The notes under the pieces are model-generated. The model worked only from the letters and a program-made list of their open reading frames with translations, had not been told where the DNA came from and made no database searches. Source: Euzebya pacifica (GTDB lineage: Bacteria > Actinomycetota > Nitriliruptoria > Euzebyales > Euzebyaceae). From it: DNA of 64,000 bases. Made by a program: the position numbers and the translations under genes. The stretch covers positions 4,407,910-4,471,909 of the forward strand of contig NZ_CP031165.1 in the NCBI RefSeq assembly GCF_003344865.1, read 5' to 3'. Shown here piece by piece: positions 8,347 to 15,488 of this stretch (positions are counted from its first letter, which is position 1; every line of letters starts with the position of its first letter).

Positions 8347-8352
8347 AGCCTA
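8347..8352 (-). promoter_or_regulatory. -10 element (TAGGCT), leaderless start of ispH
   Basis: TAGGCT with 7 bases to the ATG at 8339. This sets the ispH start. Confidence 0.5.
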
Positions 8353-8431
8353 GCCACTGCGACACCTGCCCCAACCCCTCCGGTGACCTATGGTGCGCCG
8401 GGACATCAACCGATCACGAGAGGACCAACCA

Positions 8432-8743
8432 GTGGCCAGCTTCATCGCCATGTACACCAAGCCCGAGGACGCCGAGGGCTTCCTCGCGGAGTACAAGGCC
8501 GACCACCTTCCCATCTGCGAGAAGTTCCCCAACACCACCCGTCAGTCGCTGACGGTGCTCAAGTCGACCCCCCGCCGCACCGAGCCGGCCTACTTCCTGC
8601 TGTTCGAGGCCGAGTGGGCCTCGGAGGCGGAGATGTTCGAGGCCATGAAGGACCCGTCCCTCATGGAGGCCAGCGGCCACGCCATCGGCCTGCTGAAGAA
8701 GTACGGCAACGCCGCGGAGATGATGCTCGGCGACAGCGCCTAG
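8432..8743 (+). CDS. EthD-like / dimeric alpha-beta barrel protein
   Basis: A 103-residue protein beginning VASFIAMYTKPEDAEGF, a pattern of the ferredoxin-like dimeric alpha/beta barrel superfamily that includes EthD and ABM monooxygenase-like proteins. Features are the first beta strand with Tyr-Thr, a PICEKFP turn, and the strand AYFLLFEAEW followed by a helix (EMFEAMKDP). These proteins are small oxidative or degradative enzymes whose exact role is usually unknown. GTG at 8432 is chosen because GAGAGG lies eight bases upstream; an in-frame start at 8390 has no such support. A hairpin follows at 8770-8803. Confidence 0.75.
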   Translation: MASFIAMYTKPEDAEGFLAEYKADHLPICEKFPNTTRQSLTVLKSTPRRTEPAYFLLFEAEWASEAEMFEAMKDPSLMEASGHAIGLLKKYGNAAEMMLGDSA

Positions 8744-8769
8744 CAGGACACAGGAGACCGCTCGCACGC

Positions 8770-8803
8770 GGCGGCCCGGGCCGGCAGCACGGCCGGGGCC
8801 GCC
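8770..8803. terminator. GC-rich terminator hairpin before the Trk operon
   Basis: GGCGGCCC-GGGCCGGC pairs with GGCCGGGGCCGCC across a short AGCAC loop. It separates the EthD-like gene from the Trk operon, whose -10 element lies directly after it. Confidence 0.6.
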
Positions 8804-8811
8804 GGCGAACC

Positions 8812-8817
8812 TACACT
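8812..8817 (+). promoter_or_regulatory. -10 element (TACACT), leaderless start of the Trk operon
   Basis: TACACT with 9 bases to the ATG at 8827. No Shine-Dalgarno lies between, so the first trkA is predicted to be leaderless. Confidence 0.5.
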
Positions 8818-8826
8818 CCCCAACCG

Positions 8827-9480
8827 ATGCACATCATCGTTGGAGGTTGCGGGCGCGTTGGCGCCGATCTGGCCGAACGGCTCAGCGACGAGGGCCACGA
8901 CGTCGTGGTCATCGACGCCAGCGACGAGGCGTTCCGCCGGATCGGCACGACGTTCAACGGCGAGGCCCTGGTCGGTGACATCACCGACAAGGAGGTCCTG
9001 TCGCGCGCCGGCGTGGAGCGGGCCGACGCCCTGGCGGCCGTCACGCCGTCGGACAACGCCAACCTGATGGCGGTGCAGATCGCCAAGGAGCTCTTTGACG
9101 TCCCCAACACCGTTGCGCGCCTGTTCAACCCACAGCGGGAACCGTCCTATCGCAAGATGGGCATCCGCTACGTGCCCGAGACCTCGATGATCGTCTCGGC
9201 CATCCGCAACGACCTCGAACCCGAGTCCTTCCCCGTGCACCTGTCGCGGGCCGAGGACGACGTCTCGCTGGTCGAGGTGCTCATCGGTGACCACGGGCGG
9301 GGCGTCTCGGTTGCCGAGGTCGAACGCGACGGCGACGCCCGGGTGGCCAAGCTGCAGCGCGGCGTGCGCATGCAGATCCCCCGGCTCGACGACCGCTTCC
9401 GCGAGGGGGACCTCGTCGTCTGCGCCGTCCGGCGCAGCGGTGAACGCCGGTTGCGCCACCTGCTGCTGGGGAGGGACTGA
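8827..9480 (+). CDS. trkA: TrkA-type potassium channel NAD-binding subunit (first copy)
   Basis: A 217-residue cytosolic regulatory subunit of a Trk/Ktr potassium transporter. Residues 1-120 form a Rossmann RCK_N domain with the dinucleotide motif GGCGRVG at 6-12 and the acidic residue ending the second strand (VVVIDAS). Residues about 135-215 form an RCK_C domain (VSLVEVLIG, LVVCAVRR). It is half the size of E. coli TrkA, as in the actinobacterial CeoB/CeoC pair, and would form a ring with itself or with the next gene product. It begins a seven-gene overlapping operon. Its stop codon overlaps the next start by one base (TGATG). Confidence 0.93.
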   Translation: MHIIVGGCGRVGADLAERLSDEGHDVVVIDASDEAFRRIGTTFNGEALVGDITDKEVLSRAGVERADALAAVTPSDNANLMAVQIAKELFDVPNTVARLFNPQREPSYRKMGIRYVPETSMIVSAIRNDLEPESFPVHLSRAEDDVSLVEVLIGDHGRGVSVAEVERDGDARVAKLQRGVRMQIPRLDDRFREGDLVVCAVRRSGERRLRHLLLGRD

Positions 9481-10145
9481 TGTACGCCGTCATCGCGGGT
9501 GGCGGCAAGGTCGGGCGCGCCATCGCCGGCGACCTGCTGGCCGAGGGCAACGAGGTCGCGGTCATCGAGATGATCCCCGAGCGGCTCGAGGCGCTGCAGC
9601 AGCGCCACGACCTGCTGGTCATCGCCGGTGATGCCACCGACGTGCGCTACCTCGAGCAGACCCGCCTGCAGCGCGCCGACGTGTTCGTGGCGACCACCCG
9701 CACCGACGACGTCAACTACGTCGCCTGCCAGCTGGCCAAGATCTCCTTCGACGTGCCCCGGGTGCTGAGCCGTGTGAACTCCCCCCGCAACGAGGCCCTG
9801 TTCCAGACCATGGGCATCGAGGCGGTGTCGACCACGACGTTGATCTCCCGCCTGATCCGCGAGCAGGCCACGGTGGGCGAGCTGATCCACCTCTACACCC
9901 TGCGCGCCGGGCAGGTGAACCTCGTGGAGATCGACGTGCCCCACGACTTCCCGGGCTACAAGCGCAACGTCAGCGAGCTGACCCTGCCGATGGAGTCGGT
10001 GCTGGTCTGCGTGTTCCGTGGCGAAGCCACCCTGATCCCCCGCGGTGACACCCGCCTGGCGGCCGGCGATCAGGTCATCGCCCTGACGACGCCGGACCTG
10101 GAGGACGCGCTGCGCGCATCGATCCTGGATCCCACGGCCCCATGA
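9480..10145 (+). CDS. TrkA-type potassium channel NAD-binding subunit (second copy)
   Basis: A 221-residue RCK protein paralogous to the preceding gene. The dinucleotide motif GGGKVG is at residues 7-12, with AVIEM closing the second strand. The C-terminal RCK_C half carries VNLVEIDVPHDF and a final strand with DQVIALTTPD. Two adjacent short TrkA genes mirror ceoB-ceoC of mycobacteria and may assemble as a heteromeric ring on one or both TrkH pores encoded downstream. The start ATG overlaps the upstream stop, and its own stop overlaps the next small gene in an ATGA arrangement. Confidence 0.93.
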   Translation: MYAVIAGGGKVGRAIAGDLLAEGNEVAVIEMIPERLEALQQRHDLLVIAGDATDVRYLEQTRLQRADVFVATTRTDDVNYVACQLAKISFDVPRVLSRVNSPRNEALFQTMGIEAVSTTTLISRLIREQATVGELIHLYTLRAGQVNLVEIDVPHDFPGYKRNVSELTLPMESVLVCVFRGEATLIPRGDTRLAAGDQVIALTTPDLEDALRASILDPTAP

Positions 10146-10303
10146 GCACCCCTCCTCCGGGCAAGCGCCGGCTGCGCGACGTCGTCGACGAGCACCCCTT
10201 CCAGGGTGGCCTGACCGGCATCCTCCTGGTGGCCCTCGCCACGCTCGCGATGGCCGTCGCCGCCGCGGGCCTGGTCGGCCTGATGCTGCTGATCGCCGGC
10301 TGA
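10142..10303 (+). CDS. 53-residue single-pass membrane peptide of the Trk operon
   Basis: A small gene lies between trkA and trkH, starting at ATG 10142 inside the upstream stop (ATGA) and ending at 10303, five bases before the trkH GTG. The product has a basic, proline-rich N-terminus (STPPPGKRRLRDVVDEHPF), then one hydrophobic helix of about 27 residues (TGILLVALATLAMAVAAA onward) and ends ...LLIAG. By the positive-inside rule the N-terminus is cytosolic. Its position and coupling suggest a small subunit or assembly factor of the potassium transporter, like KdpF in the Kdp system. I do not recognise the family. Confidence 0.65.
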   Translation: MSTPPPGKRRLRDVVDEHPFQGGLTGILLVALATLAMAVAAAGLVGLMLLIAG

Positions 10304-10307
10304 CCCC

Positions 10308-11813
10308 GTGCTGATCAGGCCCGACGCCGGTGACTTCCGGCTGATCCTGCTCTACACCTCACGCGTGGTGTACGGGGTGGGCCTCGCCATGCTCGTGCCG
10401 GCGGCCGTGGCCGTTGCCTTCGGGGAACGCATGGACGCGTGGAGCTTCGTGCTCGCCGCCTCCCTGGCGATCGGCATCGGGCGCCTCTCGGAGATGTTCC
10501 TGCAGACCAGGCGACCGCTGAACACCTCCCATGCGCTGGCATCCGTGGCGTCCTCCTGGCTGGTGGTGCCGCTCTTCGGTGCCCTGCCCCTGGTCCTCAG
10601 CGGGCACTACGTCAGCTACCTGGATGCCTACTTCGAGGCGATGTCGGGGTTCGCCACCATCGGGTTGACGCTGGCCAACGACCTGGACCACATGTCCCGT
10701 AGCGTCAACCTGTGGCGCCACCTCATGCAGTTCATCGGCGGCCAGGGCATCGTCGTCATCGTCCTGACGGCGTTCTCCTCCGGCGCGGCACGCCTCGGGA
10801 CGCTGTACTCCGGCGAGGGGCGCGAGGACGTCATCCTGCCCAACATCGTGCGGACGGCGCGGTTCATCTGGCGGGTCGCGCTGGTCTACGGCGTCATCGG
10901 CACCGGGGTGCTGTGGGCGGCGCTCATCGCGGCCGGGCTCGGGGTCGGCGAGGGCCTCTACCACGGCGTCAACCTGTTCATGGCGGCCTTCGACACCGGC
11001 GGGTTCTCCACCCAGTCCTCCAGCGTCGCCTTCTACCGCTCGCAGCTCGTCGAGACGGTGCTGCTGGTCATCATGACCGCCGGGGCCTTCAGCTTCGCCC
11101 TGCACTACCAGCTGTGGCAGGGACGACGCCGGGAGCTGCTGGCCAACACCGAGACCCGCACCGTCTTCCTGTCCACGCTGCTGCTCCTGGCGATCGCCGC
11201 CCTCGGACTGGCCCGCACCGAGACCTTCACCGGGTTCTTCGAGCTGTACCGGCACACGCTGTTCCAGGTCGTCAGCGCCCACACGACGACGGGGCTCGCC
11301 ACCGTGCCCGGCCGCCTGTTCGTCACCGACTGGGGTGCGTTGGCACCGGCCTCGATCGTGGCGGCGATGGCCATCGGGGGCATGGCCGGTTCCACGGCTG
11401 GCGGCATCAAGGGCATCCGCCTCGGCGTGGTGCTCAAGGGCCTCAAGGCCGACGTCCGCCGGGTGCTGCTGCCCGAGAACGCCGTCGTCATGGAGACCTA
11501 TCACGCCGGGGTGCGCAAGATCGTCCAGGGCCCGCAGGTCCGCGACGCCGCGCTCCTGCTGCTGCTCTGGCTCGGCCTGTACCTCGTCGGCGCGCTCGTC
11601 GGGTTGTTCTACGGCTACCCGCTGGAGCTCAGCCTGTTCGAGTCCACCGCCGCTGCGTCCTCGGGGGGCCTCAGCATCGGCATCGTCAGGCCCGACCTGG
11701 AGACCCCCCTCAAGCTGGTCTACATCGCCCAGATGGTGGTGGGCCGCCTCGAGTTCATCGCCGTCTTCGCCCTGATCGGCTACGCCGTGTCCGTCGTCAG
11801 GGGCAAGGTGTGA
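10308..11813 (+). CDS. trkH: TrkH-type potassium transporter pore subunit (first copy)
   Basis: A 501-residue membrane protein of the TrkH/KtrB superfamily, the potassium-translocating pore. The four pore-loop repeats with their filter glycines are visible: FATIGLT, AFDTGGFST, AHTTTGLAT and ASSGGLSIG. The fold has the expected four M1-P-M2 units plus an extra N-terminal hairpin. The segment LWRHLMQFIGGQGI and the intramembrane AGSTAGGIKG loop are family hallmarks. GTG at 10308 is the start, five bases after the 53-residue peptide gene. Its last four bases overlap the following OB-like gene (GTGA). Confidence 0.94.
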   Translation: MLIRPDAGDFRLILLYTSRVVYGVGLAMLVPAAVAVAFGERMDAWSFVLAASLAIGIGRLSEMFLQTRRPLNTSHALASVASSWLVVPLFGALPLVLSGHYVSYLDAYFEAMSGFATIGLTLANDLDHMSRSVNLWRHLMQFIGGQGIVVIVLTAFSSGAARLGTLYSGEGREDVILPNIVRTARFIWRVALVYGVIGTGVLWAALIAAGLGVGEGLYHGVNLFMAAFDTGGFSTQSSSVAFYRSQLVETVLLVIMTAGAFSFALHYQLWQGRRRELLANTETRTVFLSTLLLLAIAALGLARTETFTGFFELYRHTLFQVVSAHTTTGLATVPGRLFVTDWGALAPASIVAAMAIGGMAGSTAGGIKGIRLGVVLKGLKADVRRVLLPENAVVMETYHAGVRKIVQGPQVRDAALLLLLWLGLYLVGALVGLFYGYPLELSLFESTAAASSGGLSIGIVRPDLETPLKLVYIAQMVVGRLEFIAVFALIGYAVSVVRGKV

Positions 11814-12526
11814 ACGAGGAGTACCGCCCGACACCCCGCCGCGAGGTTGCGCTGTGGGTGCTCGTCGCGCTCGCGGCCGTCGCGGCGATGGTCGGCCTCG
11901 GGGAGGCGCTGCGACACGACCACCCGGCCGCGGGTGTGCAGACACCGGAGCTGACCGAGGAGATCGACCCGCTGCGCGAGGACGTGCCGTGCGAGCTGCC
12001 GGCCGGTCGCGAGGGCGCGGACCGTCCGGTCGTCGTGGCCGCCCCCGAGCTTCCCCAGCTGGTCAACTCCAACGAGCTGTACGACTGCCCGGCCACGTGG
12101 GACGGTCGTCGCGTCCGGTACGTCGGCGAGGTCGTCGGCGCGGTCCTGGAGCGTCGTGACGGCGCCTGGGTGCAGCTCAACGACGACGTCTACGCCGACG
12201 GCGTGGGACCGCTGCCCACCCACCGGGACTTCCGCGGCGGCAACGCCGGCATCGGTGTCCGCATGACCCGCGACCAGGCCGCCCGCATCGACAACGTGGG
12301 CGGTGCCACCCAACGTGGCGACCTGGTCGAGGTGGTCGCGGAGTTCCGCCGCGTCGATCCCGAGACCGCGGAGGTGGCGATCCTGCACGTGGAGACGATG
12401 CGGATCCTGCGACGCGGTGAACCCTTCGACGTTCCCGACGCCCCGGCCCGACCGGCCGTGGCCCTCGTGGCGGCCCTCGGGGCGCTGACGATCGTGGTGA
12501 TCGAGCGACGCCGGCGCGAGCGGTGA
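11810..12526 (+). CDS. Membrane-anchored OB-like protein of the Trk operon (first copy)
   Basis: A 238-residue protein with an N-terminal helix (residues 14-33), a soluble middle and a C-terminal helix (about 212-230) followed by a basic tail RRRRER. Charge distribution puts both ends in the cytosol and the middle outside. The middle has the look of a small beta-barrel (OB-like): CPATWDGRRVRYVGEVVG, then WVQLNDDVY and RGDLVEVVAEF. The same pattern recurs in the protein encoded at 14028, so these are paralogues, each placed directly after a TrkH. It overlaps both neighbouring genes by four bases. Function is unknown; an external accessory or gating subunit for its TrkH is inferred. Confidence 0.75.
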   Translation: MNEEYRPTPRREVALWVLVALAAVAAMVGLGEALRHDHPAAGVQTPELTEEIDPLREDVPCELPAGREGADRPVVVAAPELPQLVNSNELYDCPATWDGRRVRYVGEVVGAVLERRDGAWVQLNDDVYADGVGPLPTHRDFRGGNAGIGVRMTRDQAARIDNVGGATQRGDLVEVVAEFRRVDPETAEVAILHVETMRILRRGEPFDVPDAPARPAVALVAALGALTIVVIERRRRER

Positions 12527-14031
12527 CGCTCACCCTCAGACCCGACCTCGGCGACCTCGCCACGATCGCACAGCTGGTCGCCCGGGTGGTGGCGGTCGTC
12601 TCCCTCGCCATGCTGCTCCCGGCGCTGTTCGGCCTGGTCAACGGCGAACGCGACGCTGCCGCCGTCATGGTGTTCGGCGCCGCGCTCGGCCTGCTGCTCA
12701 GCGGGATCGCCGAGCTGCTGCTGCCTGCGGTGGACGACGTCAGCTGGGGCGAGGGCATGGTCGCCGCTGGCCTGTCGTGGCTCGTTGCGCCGTTGGTGTG
12801 CGCGCTGCCGCTGTACGCCTCCGGGTACTTCCCGACCTTCCTGCACGCCTACTTCGACGCCATGTCGGCGCTGACGTGCGCCGGCCTGTCGGTCCTCAAC
12901 GACCTCGACCACCTGCCCGACGCGCTGAACCTGTGGCGCCACCTGATGCAGTTCCTGGGCGGCCAGGGGATCATCCTCGTCGTGCTGACCTTCTTCGCCG
13001 GGGGCGGTGGCGCGGTCGGCATGTACGCCGGTGAGGCCCGTGAGGACAAGATCCTGCCCAACGTCCGTCGGACGGCCCGGTTCATCTGGCGCGCCTCGCT
13101 GGTCTACTTCGTCATCGGCGGGTCGGCGCTGACGCTGGCGCTGATCGCCGACGGCATGGCGCCGGGGTCGGCCGCCTTCCACGCCACCAACTTGTTCTTC
13201 GCCGCGTTCGACACCGGCGGGTTCGCACCCCGGTCCAGCTCGGTCGGCTACTACCACTCCGCCGCGGTCGAGGGAGTGCTGATCGTCCTCATGGTGGCCG
13301 GCGCGCTCAGCTTCGCCCTGCACTATCGCCTGTGGCAGGGCGACGCCCGGGAGATGCGACGCAACCTGGAGACCAGGGTGCTGGCCATCAGCTTCACGCT
13401 GCTCTCGACGATGATGTTCGCCGGCCTCGTCACCGAGCTCGTCCACGAGGACTTCGTGGCCACCCTCCGGCGTGGGCTGTTCCAGATGGTCAGCGCCCAC
13501 AGCGGCGCCGGGTTCGCGTCCGTGCCCGGGACGCTGTTCTCCAGCGCCTGGGGCGTCCTGGCACCCGGCGCGCTGATCCTCGCCATGACCATCGGTGGGA
13601 TGTCGGGGTCGACCACCGGGGGCATCAAGGCCATCCGCCTGGGGCTGGTCGGCAAGCAGCTGGCCCGGGTCGCCCGGCAGGTCGCCCTGCCCCGCGACGC
13701 CGTCGTGGTCAGCCGCTACCACCACCTGACCACCCACGTCCTCAACCCGGACGTCGCCCGGGCCGCCACGATGGTGCTGCTGCTGTTCGGGGCGCTCTAC
13801 CTCTCGGGTACCGCCGTCGGCCTGTTCTACGGCTACCCGCTGGAGGAGTCGCTGTTCGAGTCCACGTCGGCGGCCGCCGGGGTGGGCCTGAGCGTCGGCA
13901 TCACGTCGCCGACGATGCCGGCCCCGCTGATGGCCACCTACGTCGGGCAGATGTACCTGGGCCGGCTGGAGTTCATCTCCGCGCTCGCGCTGATGGGCTA
14001 CGTGCACTCGATGCTGCGGGGCAGGCGATGA
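12523..14031 (+). CDS. TrkH-type potassium transporter pore subunit (second copy)
   Basis: A 502-residue paralogue of the preceding TrkH. Filter loops read LTCAGLS, AFDTGGFAP, AHSGAGFAS and AAGVGLSVG, so all four glycines are kept while flanking residues differ (Cys-Ala in the first loop, Gly-Ala in the third). That may change affinity or selectivity toward sodium. The hallmark segments LWRHLMQFLGGQGI and SGSTTGGIKAIRLG are conserved. It starts at GTG 12523 inside the stop of the first OB-like gene and ends inside the start of the second. Tandem duplication of a TrkH plus OB-like module is the simplest origin. Confidence 0.93.
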   Translation: MTLTLRPDLGDLATIAQLVARVVAVVSLAMLLPALFGLVNGERDAAAVMVFGAALGLLLSGIAELLLPAVDDVSWGEGMVAAGLSWLVAPLVCALPLYASGYFPTFLHAYFDAMSALTCAGLSVLNDLDHLPDALNLWRHLMQFLGGQGIILVVLTFFAGGGGAVGMYAGEAREDKILPNVRRTARFIWRASLVYFVIGGSALTLALIADGMAPGSAAFHATNLFFAAFDTGGFAPRSSSVGYYHSAAVEGVLIVLMVAGALSFALHYRLWQGDAREMRRNLETRVLAISFTLLSTMMFAGLVTELVHEDFVATLRRGLFQMVSAHSGAGFASVPGTLFSSAWGVLAPGALILAMTIGGMSGSTTGGIKAIRLGLVGKQLARVARQVALPRDAVVVSRYHHLTTHVLNPDVARAATMVLLLFGALYLSGTAVGLFYGYPLEESLFESTSAAAGVGLSVGITSPTMPAPLMATYVGQMYLGRLEFISALALMGYVHSMLRGRR

Positions 14032-14675
14032 CCCGCGTCCCGACCCGCCTGCAGGGGCTGGTGATCCTGCTGGCCTGCCTCGCCGCCGCGGGGGGCCTTG
14101 CCATCGCGGCGGGGGCGGTCCGACCCTCGCCGGGGGACCCGCTGCTGCGAGGAGGCGGTGTCGCCGCCCGGACCTGCGCATCGGCGGTGGCGCTGGTCGA
14201 GCCGGTGCCGGTGTCCAGCGGCACGCTGCACGGCTGCCCCGAACGGTTCGACGGACGTCGGGTCGTCGTCGTGGGCGAGGCGGTGGGCGACCTGCTGGGC
14301 CGTGGCGATCGTCGCTGGGTCCAGGTCAACGACGACGCCTATGCGACGGCCGGGCCCCTGTCGGCACATGGCCGACCGCTCGGGACCAACAGCGGCGTGG
14401 CCGTCCTGTTGCCTGCTGGGCGCAACCCCTCCGTGCTGGGCGGCCCGGACCGCTGGGGCGACCTGGTCGAGGTCGTCGGCATCTTCCACACGACCGCCGC
14501 GGAGGACCAGGGCGGTCCGGCGGTGATCGCAGAGGAGATGACGGTGCTCGAGCGCGGCCGGACGGTGGCCGAGCTGCCGCTGGGGACGCTGCCGGTCGCG
14601 ACCGGCACGCTCCTGGTCGCCGCGGGCGGGGTGTGGGGCCTGATCGGCCGTCGTCGTTGGCAGCTCCGCTACTGA
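14028..14675 (+). CDS. Membrane-anchored OB-like protein of the Trk operon (second copy)
   Basis: A 215-residue paralogue of the 11810 product. It has an N-terminal helix (about 9-29), a soluble middle and a C-terminal helix (about 187-205) ending in a basic tail. Shared signature: CPERFDGRRVVVVGEAVG, WVQVNDDAY and WGDLVEVVGIF. The first cysteine of that signature and one upstream (RTCAS) could form a disulfide outside the cell; the other paralogue also has a second cysteine upstream (VPCEL). It starts in the stop of the second trkH (ATGA) and closes the operon seven bases before the convergent nth stop. Function unknown. Confidence 0.72.
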   Translation: MTRVPTRLQGLVILLACLAAAGGLAIAAGAVRPSPGDPLLRGGGVAARTCASAVALVEPVPVSSGTLHGCPERFDGRRVVVVGEAVGDLLGRGDRRWVQVNDDAYATAGPLSAHGRPLGTNSGVAVLLPAGRNPSVLGGPDRWGDLVEVVGIFHTTAAEDQGGPAVIAEEMTVLERGRTVAELPLGTLPVATGTLLVAAGGVWGLIGRRRWQLRY

Positions 14676-14682
14676 CCGCGGC

Positions 14683-15444
14683 TCAGTCGGTGCCGACGGC
14701 CCGTGCCTGCTTGGCCTTGTCCCGCCGGCCCGCGATCAGCGAGGAGGGGCAGAGGTCCTCGACCACGCAGCTGCCGCACCTGGGACGCAGCGCGTCGCAG
14801 ACCCGACGACCGTGCAGGATGATGACGAGGCTGGCCGGGCCGTACTGCTGCCGCGGGAACAGCCGCATCAGGTCCTTCTCGATCTTGACCGCGTCGTCGT
14901 TGCGGGTGAAGCCGAACCGCTTGGACAGCCGGGTCACGTGGGTGTCGACGGCGATGCCCGCGTCGGGGTCCTCCAGCAACGCCTCGGGCGCCGACCCGGC
15001 AAGGACGACGTTTGCCGTCTTGCGGGCCACCCCGGGCAGGGTGACCAGGTCGGCCATCCGCAGGGGCACTTCGCCGTCGAAGTCCTCGATCAGCGCCTGG
15101 CAGATACCCCGGATCGACTTGGTCTTCTGCCGGTAGAAGCCCGAGGACTTGATGTCGGTCTGCAGCTCCTCCTCGGGGACCGACAGGTAGTCCTCGGGGG
15201 TGCGGTACTTCACGAACAGCGTCTTGGTGATCTCGTTGATCTTCTTGTCCGTCGACTGCGCCGACATCACCGTGGCGATCAGCAGCTCGAAAGGGCTGGT
15301 GTGGTCCAGCTCGATGACGCCACCCTCGTAGGCCTCCATCAGGCGTTCGACGATGACGGGCGCCCGCAACGTCTTGCCGCTGTCGCGGTCGAGCGGACGG
15401 CCCGTCGAGGGCACGGAGGTGGTGGCGTCGGTGGAGTCAGGCAT
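14683..15444 (-). CDS. nth: Endonuclease III (base-excision DNA glycosylase/AP lyase)
   Basis: Removes oxidised pyrimidines and cleaves abasic sites. The 253-residue product has the helix-hairpin-helix with catalytic Lys (LVTLPGVARKTANVV), the catalytic Asp (VDTHVTRLSKRFG), and the C-terminal 4Fe-4S pattern C-x6-C-x2-C-x5-C (from CDALRPRC to LC). A serine- and threonine-rich N-terminal extension of about 25 residues precedes the fold. A TAGGCT -10 stands 9 bases before the ATG at 15444. It is convergent with the Trk operon. Confidence 0.95.
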   Translation of the reverse strand: MPDSTDATTSVPSTGRPLDRDSGKTLRAPVIVERLMEAYEGGVIELDHTSPFELLIATVMSAQSTDKKINEITKTLFVKYRTPEDYLSVPEEELQTDIKSSGFYRQKTKSIRGICQALIEDFDGEVPLRMADLVTLPGVARKTANVVLAGSAPEALLEDPDAGIAVDTHVTRLSKRFGFTRNDDAVKIEKDLMRLFPRQQYGPASLVIILHGRRVCDALRPRCGSCVVEDLCPSSLIAGRRDKAKQARAVGTD

Positions 15445-15453
15445 CGGCCGGGC

Positions 15454-15459
15454 AGCCTA
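15454..15459 (-). promoter_or_regulatory. -10 element (TAGGCT), leaderless start of nth
   Basis: TAGGCT with 9 bases to the ATG at 15444. Confidence 0.5.
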
Positions 15460-15488
15460 CCGGCACCACCCCTGCGTCACTCCACCCC

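Noticed and set aside
8358-8431. Extended N-terminus of the EthD-like protein from 8390
   Set aside because: The extra residues lack homology-like character and the ribosome site points to the GTG at 8432.
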